From the NCBI GenBank assembly GCA_022510785.1, contig JAFLSV010000003.1:78611-142610 (forward strand): a DNA stretch of 64,000 nt, written 5' to 3'. Origin of the DNA: Desulfovibrionaceae bacterium. Lineage in GTDB: Bacteria; Desulfobacterota; Desulfovibrionia; Desulfovibrionales; Desulfovibrionaceae. Of the stretch, positions 58,226 to 64,000 are shown one piece after another. Numbering within the stretch: position 1 is the stretch's first letter; each line of letters opens with the position of its first letter. Below the pieces are notes generated by a model. The model was not told the DNA's origin, ran no database searches, and was given only the letters and a program-made list of their open reading frames with translations. The position numbers and the translations under genes are program-made.

Positions 58226-59664
58226 GGCGACTCCTTGGCGCGCTGCGCCGGGGCGTTGTGGTGCGAAGGGCTGGAAACTGGCTCGTTCACGGCGCTGATG
58301 ACGCGCGCGGCGATGGAGCCGTCCCTCACGTCCAGGCTGAGCATGTCGCCCGTGGCCACATCGCTCACCGAGCGCACCAGGCGCCCCTCTCGGCCGCGGA
58401 TCAGAGCGTAGCCGCGCTCCAGGGGCGCGTGGGGGCTGAGGGCCGCCAGGCGCAGGAACAGGCGCTCCAGACTGTGTTCGGCCAGGGTCAGACGCTGCCG
58501 CCCGGCGGCTTCAAACCGCAGGATACTGTTTTCCAGCGAGTTGCGGCGTTCGGGACTGTCCGGGCCGTCTATCCGGGCAAGAGCGGCCGTGGCCGTGTCC
58601 AGACCGGCCTGGCGTTCGCGCAGAAGGCGGTGCAGGGCGGGGGCCAGGCGTCCGGCCGCGTCGGCCAGGCGCTCGCTTTGCCGGGTCAGGCGCGCCGAAG
58701 GGGAAAGCAGGGCCAGGCTGCGTTCCTGGTCTTCCAAAAGCCGCAGGCTGTGCGCCATGCGCCGCGCCGCGGCTTCCGCGAGGGCTGTTTCAGCATCGTC
58801 CACCCGCTGCGCGCAGATGCGGCGTTCGGGCCACAGCAGCTGAGCCGTGTGGCTTGGGGTGGCGGCCGCCTTGTCGGCCACAAAGTCGGCAATGCTGTGA
58901 TCGATGTCGTGCCCCACGCCGGTCAGCACCGGCAGGCGCGAGGCAAAGATGGCCCGGGCCACGCGCTCGTCGTTGAAGGCCCACAAATCCTGAAGGGAAC
59001 CGCCGCCCCGGATGAGCACCGCCACCTGCGCCCAGCCCTGGAGGCTGGCTTCTTCCAGCGCGGCCGCGATGAGGGGCGGGGCGTCTTCGCCCTGAACCGG
59101 TGTGGGATAGAGGCGAATGGTGGAACCCAGCCCCCGGTCGGAGGCGATGCGGATGAAATCGCGCACAGCCGCGCCGGTGGGGGCGGTGATCAGGGCCACA
59201 CGGCGGGGATTGTCGGGAATGGGCCGCTTGCGGGACTGGTCAAAATAGCCCCTGGCGGCCAGCGAGCGCTTGAGTTCCTCAAAGGCCAGGTACCAGCGCC
59301 CCTGGCCGCTTTCCCGGGCCAGATCCACGATCATCTGGTAGGCTCCGCGCGGGCCGTAGACCGACAGGCGCCCCGCGCACACAATTTCCTGGCCGTTTTC
59401 CAGACTGAGGGCCAGGCTGGGCCGTGGGCCGTCTTCCCACACCTCGCCGGTGAGGGGATCGAAGCGTTCCTGGCTTTTCTGGCGGCCCGCGAACCACACG
59501 CAGCCCAGCAGGGCGTCGCCCTCCCGGAGGGAAAAGTACACATGGCCCGACGACGGGCGGGACAGGTTGGTCACCTCGCCCCGCACCCAGGCATAGGGAA
59601 AGCGCTGTTCCACCATCTGGCGCAGGCGTTCCGTGAGCTCGCGTACCGAAAAAATGCTGTCCAT
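58222..59664 (-). CDS. xseA: exodeoxyribonuclease VII large subunit
   Basis: A 480-residue nuclease subunit degrading single-stranded DNA. An N-terminal OB fold (FSVRELTERLRQMVEQRFPY, SSGHVYFSLREG) is followed by the catalytic domain with NPRRVALITAPTGAAVRDFI, VLIRGGGSLQDLWAFND and GHDIDHSIADFVADKAAATP, then a long coiled coil (about 290-400) that binds XseB. ATG 59664 is supported by the family N-terminus. It overlaps the peptidase gene by four bases. ExoVII acts in mismatch repair and DNA damage tolerance. Confidence 0.95.
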   Translation of the reverse strand: MDSIFSVRELTERLRQMVEQRFPYAWVRGEVTNLSRPSSGHVYFSLREGDALLGCVWFAGRQKSQERFDPLTGEVWEDGPRPSLALSLENGQEIVCAGRLSVYGPRGAYQMIVDLARESGQGRWYLAFEELKRSLAARGYFDQSRKRPIPDNPRRVALITAPTGAAVRDFIRIASDRGLGSTIRLYPTPVQGEDAPPLIAAALEEASLQGWAQVAVLIRGGGSLQDLWAFNDERVARAIFASRLPVLTGVGHDIDHSIADFVADKAAATPSHTAQLLWPERRICAQRVDDAETALAEAAARRMAHSLRLLEDQERSLALLSPSARLTRQSERLADAAGRLAPALHRLLRERQAGLDTATAALARIDGPDSPERRNSLENSILRFEAAGRQRLTLAEHSLERLFLRLAALSPHAPLERGYALIRGREGRLVRSVSDVATGDMLSLDVRDGSIAARVISAVNEPVSSPSHHNAPAQRAKESP

Positions 59665-59686
59665 GCGGGCCGCCGTCCGGGGTGGA

Positions 59687-61426
59687 TCACGGGCGCCAGC
59701 TGCGCAGGACGCCCTGATACCAGACGGCGAAGGCCTCGCGGAAGCCTTCGGCGGGCAGGGTTGTCCTGTCGCCGCTGCGCCGGTTTTTGACTTCCACCTC
59801 GCCCCGGGCCAGGCTTTTGCCGCCCACCACCACCTGCGCGGGCAGGCCGATGAGATCGGCGTCCTTGAACTTGACGCCGGGCCGCTCCTCACGATCATCG
59901 TACAGGGTTTCCAGCCCCAGGGCCGTGAGATCGGCGTTCAGGGCGTCGGCTTTGGCGGCCACCCCGGCGTTTTGGGGGTCGAGGCAGACCAGATGCACGT
60001 CACAGGGAGCGAGGGGCGGCGGGAACATGATGCCGTCCCCGTCAAAGTTCTGCTCGATGCAGGCCGCGATGACGCGGGACACGCCAATGCCGTAGCAGCC
60101 CATGATCATGGGCTGTTCGCGCCCGCTTTCGTCGAGGAACACGGCGTGCATGGCGTCGCTGTATCTGGTTCCCAGCTTGAAGATATGGCCCACCTCGATG
60201 CCGCGCTTGAGTTCCACCGGCCTGCCGCAGCGCGGGCAGGGATCGCCGGCCACGGCATTGCGCAGATCGGCCCATGTGACGGGCAGGGTCACATCACGGA
60301 TCAGACTGAGGTGGCGCACATGGGTATCGGCCCTGTTGGCTCCGGCTATCCAGTCGTTGCCGCTTTTCAGCTCGTTGTCCGCATAGAGGCGATCCACGCC
60401 CTTCAGGCCGGCCGGGCCGGCAAAGCCCGCCGGGGCGCCCGACCATTCCCGCACCTGCTCGGGCGAGGCAAAGGCCAGGCGATCCGCCCCCAGCAGCTTG
60501 GTGAGCTTGATTTCGTTCAGTTCGCGATCGCCGCGCAGCAGCACGGCCACGGGTGCGCCGTCGGCCACCAGAAGCAGGGTCTTGATCAGGGCACGGGACT
60601 CCACGCCCAGGAATGCGCACACCTCTTCAATGCTGTGCTGATTGGGCGTGGCCACCTCCTCCATGGGGGGACAGGGCGCGCTGTCTTCCTTAAAGGCGGT
60701 GACGACGGGAGCCCGTTCCACATTGGCCGCCCATTCGCAACCGGGCCAGCCGGTGCAGGAGGCGATGCTGTCCTCGCCGGTCTCGGCCAGCACCATGAAT
60801 TCGTGGGAGAAATTGCCGCCTATGGCTCCGGTATCGGCCTCCACCTGGCGAAAGTCCAGGGTCATGCCGGAAAAAATGCGGTGATAGGCGTCGCGCATGG
60901 CCATGTAGCTTTTATCCGCGCCCGCGTCGTCGGCGTCAAAGGAGTAGGCGTCCTTCATGAGAAATTCGCGTCCGCGCATGAGCCCGAAGCGGGGCCGCAG
61001 CTCGTCACGGAATTTGGTCTGAATCTGGTACACATTGAGCGGCAGCTGCCGGTATGAGCGCACTTCGCCGCGCAACAGGCCGGTGACGGCTTCCTCGTGG
61101 GTGGGGCCCAGGCAGCAGTCGCGCCCGTTGCGGTCCTTGAAGCGCAAAAGCTGGTCGCCGAACTTGTCCCAGCGGCCGGTTTCGATCCACAGATCGGCGG
61201 GGATGACCATGGGCATGAGTATCTCGCATGCTCCGGCCGCGTTCATTTCGCGGCGCACGATGGCCTTGGCCTTTTCGAGCGCGCGCAGGCCCAGCGGCAG
61301 CCAGGTATAGATGCCCGAGGTCATTTTGCGGATCATGCCGGCGCGCACCAGCAGCTTGTGGCTGATCACTTCGGCGTCGGCGGGGGCTTCCTTGAGGGTG
61401 GGGATATACGAACGGCTCCAGCGCAT
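59687..61426 (-). CDS. proS: prolyl-tRNA synthetase
   Basis: A 579-residue class II synthetase of the bacterial type. Motif 1 region [20 protein letters not shown], motif 2 [20 protein letters not shown] and motif 3 [19 protein letters not shown] are all visible. Between motifs 2 and 3 lies the editing insertion (about 225-400; [20 protein letters not shown]) that hydrolyses Ala-tRNA(Pro). The C-terminal anticodon-binding domain contains [23 protein letters not shown] 61426 follows GAGGAT. It lies ten bases after ispG. Confidence 0.96.
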   Translation of the reverse strand: MRWSRSYIPTLKEAPADAEVISHKLLVRAGMIRKMTSGIYTWLPLGLRALEKAKAIVRREMNAAGACEILMPMVIPADLWIETGRWDKFGDQLLRFKDRNGRDCCLGPTHEEAVTGLLRGEVRSYRQLPLNVYQIQTKFRDELRPRFGLMRGREFLMKDAYSFDADDAGADKSYMAMRDAYHRIFSGMTLDFRQVEADTGAIGGNFSHEFMVLAETGEDSIASCTGWPGCEWAANVERAPVVTAFKEDSAPCPPMEEVATPNQHSIEEVCAFLGVESRALIKTLLLVADGAPVAVLLRGDRELNEIKLTKLLGADRLAFASPEQVREWSGAPAGFAGPAGLKGVDRLYADNELKSGNDWIAGANRADTHVRHLSLIRDVTLPVTWADLRNAVAGDPCPRCGRPVELKRGIEVGHIFKLGTRYSDAMHAVFLDESGREQPMIMGCYGIGVSRVIAACIEQNFDGDGIMFPPPLAPCDVHLVCLDPQNAGVAAKADALNADLTALGLETLYDDREERPGVKFKDADLIGLPAQVVVGGKSLARGEVEVKNRRSGDRTTLPAEGFREAFAVWYQGVLRSWRP

Positions 61427-61436
61427 GGGAGATCCT

Positions 61437-62594
61437 CTAGGGTTGATGGTGCAGCAGTATGTCCAGCTCTTCCAGAAAGGCGGCAAGCAGGCTGTCCTGC
61501 CCGCGCGCGGTGCGCACGACTTCGCCCTTGCGGAAAATGACGCCCTTGTCGCGGCCTCCGGCCAGGCCCAGATCGGCCTCGCGCGCCTCGCCGGGGCCGT
61601 TGACCACGCAGCCCATGACCGCGATTTTAAGGTCGGCCGTGCAGTGTTGCAGGCGCTCTTCCACCCTTTCGGCCAGGCCGATGAGGTCAATTTCGGTGCG
61701 GCCGCAGGTCGGGCAGGACACGATGTCCGGCCCGCGGCGGCGCAGACCGGCGGCGCGCAGTATTTCCCAGGCCACGGCCACCTCGCGCACGGGGTCGGCG
61801 GTCAGCGAAACACGCAGTGTATCGCCTATGCCTTCAAAAAGCAAAACACCCAGTCCCACGGCGGATTTGACCGTGCCGCGCGTGATCGTGCCGGCCTCGG
61901 TCACGCCGATGTGCTGGGGGTAGTCCGCGCGGGCGGCCATCAGGCGGCAGGCTTCCACCGTGCCGGATACGGACGAGGACTTGAGCGACACCTTGATATC
62001 GGTAAAGCCCCGTTTTTCCAGCAGCCGGACATGGCTCAGCGCGCTTTCCACCAGGGCTTCGGGCGTGGGGCCGCCAAAGCGGCGCGCCAGATCCCTCTCC
62101 ACCGAGCCGCTGTTGACTCCCACCCGGATGACGGCGTGACGGGCCCTGGCCGCGTCCACCACGGCGTCCAGCCGGGCCTGCCCGCCGTCGCCGCTCATGC
62201 GGATGTTGCCGGGGTTGATGCGCAGGCCCGGCACGCCCGCTTCCAGCGCGGCCAGGGCCAGGCGGTGATCAAAGTGGATATCGGCCACCAGGGGCAGGGG
62301 CGAGCGATCCACCAGCGTTTTCAGCGCGCGGGCCGCCGCTTCGTCGGGCACGGCCACGCGGACAATTTCGCATCCGGCGCGGGCCAGGCGCCCGATTTGC
62401 TCCAGGGTCGCCTCCACATCCCGGGTATCGGTGTTGGTCATGCTTTGAACCGCCACGGGATGGCCGCCGCCTATGCTGACAGGGCCAAGGCGCAGAACGC
62501 GCGTGCGGGCGCGGTGGGCTGATGCCGGCCCGGCGGGCGACGGGGCGGGTTCACGGGGCGGGCGGCCAGGGGGGGGAGTTTTGGCGAAGGGCAT
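61437..62594 (-). CDS. ispG: (E)-4-hydroxy-3-methylbut-2-enyl-diphosphate synthase
   Basis: A 385-residue iron-sulfur enzyme, the sixth step of the MEP pathway. The TIM-barrel half shows [20 protein letters not shown] and [16 protein letters not shown]. The [4Fe-4S] ligands are in [17 protein letters not shown] and [17 protein letters not shown]. About 30 proline-rich residues at the N-terminus extend beyond the usual start, so a later start is possible. It stands between rarD and proS; dxs and ispA are in the same run. Confidence 0.94.
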   Translation of the reverse strand: MPFAKTPPPGRPPREPAPSPAGPASAHRARTRVLRLGPVSIGGGHPVAVQSMTNTDTRDVEATLEQIGRLARAGCEIVRVAVPDEAAARALKTLVDRSPLPLVADIHFDHRLALAALEAGVPGLRINPGNIRMSGDGGQARLDAVVDAARARHAVIRVGVNSGSVERDLARRFGGPTPEALVESALSHVRLLEKRGFTDIKVSLKSSSVSGTVEACRLMAARADYPQHIGVTEAGTITRGTVKSAVGLGVLLFEGIGDTLRVSLTADPVREVAVAWEILRAAGLRRRGPDIVSCPTCGRTEIDLIGLAERVEERLQHCTADLKIAVMGCVVNGPGEAREADLGLAGGRDKGVIFRKGEVVRTARGQDSLLAAFLEELDILLHHQP

Positions 62595-62624
62595 GGCGTT
62601 TCTCGGGCAGATTGGGGGACGGTG

Positions 62625-63590
62625 TCAGGACAGGGGAGGATGTTCAGGCGCCGTGTCCCCCCGGGCGGGGGGGGGTCCGGCCTTCAGGCGGCGCATGGAG
62701 CGCAGGGCGTCCCAGGTGTACAGGGCCAGGGCCGCCCAGATAAGCGGAAAGGTCACCATGTCGCCGGGTTTGATTCTTTCTCCCATGAGGGTCACGGCCA
62801 GCAGAAAATTAATGCTGGGACTCAGATACTGGACAATGCCCACGGTGGCCAGGGTGATGTGGCGGGCCGCGTAGCTGAACAGCACGAGAGGCAGGGCGGT
62901 GAACAGGCAGGTGCCTGTGAGGAGCAGGGGACGCAGTGCCCCATGCCCCGTCATGCCGCCCATTTCACCGGGATGCGCCAGGCTGAGCCACATGAGGGCG
63001 AAGGGCAGCAGAACCACCGTTTCTATGAACAGGCTGGGGGCGGCTTCCACCCGCACGGTTTTTTGCAGATACCCGAACACGGCGAAGCTCAGGGCCAGAA
63101 GAAAGGCGACCCACGGCACATGCCCGTAGCCCACCATGCTCCACAGCACGCCTGCCAGGGCCAGCAGAATGGCCGCGGCCTGGAGACGGGACAGGCGTTC
63201 GCCCAGGAGCGCGCGGCCCATGAACACGTTGAGCAGGGGGGTGATGAAATAGCCCAGACTGGTTTCGATCACGTTGCCCCGGTTGACGGCCCACAGAAAG
63301 ATGCCCCAGTTGGCGCTGAGGATGCAGGCGCAGGCGCACAGCGTGAGCATGGTACGGCGCTCGGCCAGGGCCGCCCTGACTTCTCCTCCGCGGCCGGTGG
63401 CACGGAGCAGGATGAACACGAACAGACATGACCATATCATGCGGTGGGCCAGAATGGTCACGGCGGGCAGTTCGGCCAGAAGCCGCCAGTACAGGACGGC
63501 GACACCCCAGAGCACATGGGCCGAACAGCCGGCCAGAACGCCCCGGAAAGAATCCGGACGCGACGGCGCGCGCGCAGAGGAGGAAGACAT
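62625..63590 (-). CDS. EamA/RarD-family membrane transporter
   Basis: A 321-residue protein with about ten membrane helices. The RarD group shows in HVLWGVAVLYWRLLAELPAV, the LAHRMIWS motif and the ILSANWGIFLWAVNRGNVIE segment, followed by the second EamA half (SYAARHITLATVGIVQYLSP). Known or proposed substrates of the superfamily are metabolites such as amino acids; the RarD substrate is not established. ATG 63590 follows GAGG; the frame upstream is noncoding. It may be the first gene of the ispG-proS run, with 30 bases between it and ispG. Confidence 0.88.
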   Translation of the reverse strand: MSSSSARAPSRPDSFRGVLAGCSAHVLWGVAVLYWRLLAELPAVTILAHRMIWSCLFVFILLRATGRGGEVRAALAERRTMLTLCACACILSANWGIFLWAVNRGNVIETSLGYFITPLLNVFMGRALLGERLSRLQAAAILLALAGVLWSMVGYGHVPWVAFLLALSFAVFGYLQKTVRVEAAPSLFIETVVLLPFALMWLSLAHPGEMGGMTGHGALRPLLLTGTCLFTALPLVLFSYAARHITLATVGIVQYLSPSINFLLAVTLMGERIKPGDMVTFPLIWAALALYTWDALRSMRRLKAGPPPARGDTAPEHPPLS

Positions 63591-63645
63591 GAAAACCTCG
63601 GGGAAAAATTCCGTGCGGATACTCTCACGCGCCGGAAACAGCAAG

Positions 63646-63675
63646 GCCAAAACCGCGACGAATCGCGGTTTTGGC
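63646..63675. other. hairpin upstream of the RarD-like gene
   Basis: GCCAAAACCGCG and CGCGGTTTTGGC form a perfect 12-base stem with a six-base loop, 56 bases upstream of the RarD start. A second, imperfect hairpin (GGCGCC ... GGCGCC around AAAAAAA) follows at about 63685-63715. Neither has a T tract beyond the stem. They may close a minus-strand gene ending at 63791 or act in the rarD leader. Confidence 0.45.
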
Positions 63676-63790
63676 GAAGAGGCCGGCGCCCGGCGCAAAA
63701 AAATGCGCGGCGCCGCTGGCCGGAGATGCTGACGGGACGCGGAGAGACTTTTCAGTGAAAGCGTGTGTCAGCCCTTCCGGCCAGGGCGCT

Positions 63791-64000
63791 TCAGCGCGAG
63801 AAAGACCGGCTGTAGAGGTCGGCAATGGCTTTGCGGCCGTTGTCTTCCAGAAAGCGGGTTCCCGTGGCGGTAAAGCGGGGCTGGACGTGCGGGAGCCGCT
63901 GACCCTGTGGGAAAAGGTCCGTGCGCTATTTGGCTGGGAGCCTGCAGTCACTTTTTCTCCAGAGAAAACGGTCCTGACCGGCGTAACCAAAAAGAGCAGA
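63791..64000 (-). pseudogene. possible 3' end of a broken minus-strand gene at the window edge
   Basis: Reading from 64000, a minus frame shows GC-rich codons like local genes but is interrupted by TAG at 63928-63926. It then continues as 44 codons ending RKAIADLYSRSFSR at the TGA at 63791. The C-terminal segment looks genuinely coding; no start or ribosome-binding site follows the TAG. An alternative is a plus-strand frame opening at GTG 63755 (GGAGAG upstream) and running off the edge for 82 codons. Only one can be real and the window ends too soon to decide. No family recognised in either. Confidence 0.25.

Noticed and set aside
63926..63928. TAG read as pyrrolysine in the right-edge frame
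   Set aside because: No pyl genes or methylamine methyltransferase features are present; gene decay or a wrong frame is simpler.
1..64000. CRISPR arrays, rRNA, tRNA and insertion sequences
   Set aside because: I saw no regularly spaced repeats, no tRNA-like GGTTCGA arms in the intergenic gaps and no transposase or terminal inverted repeats.

Overview
The window looks like chromosomal DNA of a sulfate- (or sulfonate-) respiring member of the Desulfovibrionaceae, a Desulfovibrio-like organism. The main evidence is a complete dsrMKJOP gene set (24.4-29.7 kb) for the membrane complex that passes electrons to sulfite reduction. The GC-rich composition, LPS export genes (lptD, an msbA-like gene, lnt, lgt), a folate-dependent TrmFO and probable flagellar genes fit that family. 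No rRNA, tRNA, CRISPR array, insertion sequence or complete prophage is visible, so this is mostly core chromosome with a few odd patches.

Layout. 0-0.6 kb: a gene cut by the left edge and a hypothetical gene behind a sigma28-like promoter, probably the end of a flagellar cluster. 0.7-3.4 kb: an MFS exporter and an unknown conserved protein, closed by a clear terminator. 3.4-3.65 kb: a strikingly AT-rich island (28 % GC over 180 counted bases). 3.7-12.8 kb, all minus strand: a likely operon lptD-comM-lnt-prfB-(degenerate GGDEF)-flhG-like, then an HU/IHF gene. prfB keeps its programmed +1 frameshift. 12.9-14 kb: alr. 14.1-18.6 kb: a TPR protein and a giant hybrid kinase whose phosphotransfer residues look substituted at every step. 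18.7-24.3 kb: an M16C protease, a small hypothetical protein and an MsbA-type exporter.

24.4-31.6 kb: dsrMKJOP led by an RsbRD-N-like gene, with a VKOR-thioredoxin fusion upstream on the same strand behind a terminator. 31.8-33.4 kb: lgt, infA and a DUF4911-like gene. 33.4-35.3 kb: a glutamine-type ABC permease and binding protein without an adjacent ATPase. 35.5-38.2 kb: two divergent glycosyltransferases. 38.2-43.8 kb, minus: two small periplasmic proteins, a class IV aminotransferase, asd, a cmk-moaC gene fusion and hisC. 44-48.8 kb: a universal stress protein, an acidic protein behind a well-formed sigma54 promoter, and an HlyD protein with two ABC-2 permeases lacking an ATPase. 48.9-53.4 kb: an EF-G-like GTPase, a membrane-anchored hypothetical and trmFO. 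53.4-63.6 kb: one long minus-strand run rarD-ispG-proS-xseA-(M23 peptidase)-xseB-ispA-dxs-nuclease, which combines isoprenoid synthesis, exonuclease VII and prolyl-tRNA synthetase with short gaps or overlaps. The last 0.4 kb holds hairpins and what may be a broken or cut gene.

Functions link up in places. LptD, the MsbA-like exporter, Lnt and Lgt build the envelope. The FlhG-like ATPase and degenerate GGDEF protein probably act on flagellar placement. Dxs, IspG and IspA make isoprenoids that feed menaquinone, the electron donor of the Dsr membrane complex. The features most deserving a second look are the Cmk-MoaC fusion, the degenerate phosphorelay protein, the RsbRD-N gene leading the dsr operon, the sigma54-driven unknown gene and the AT-rich island.
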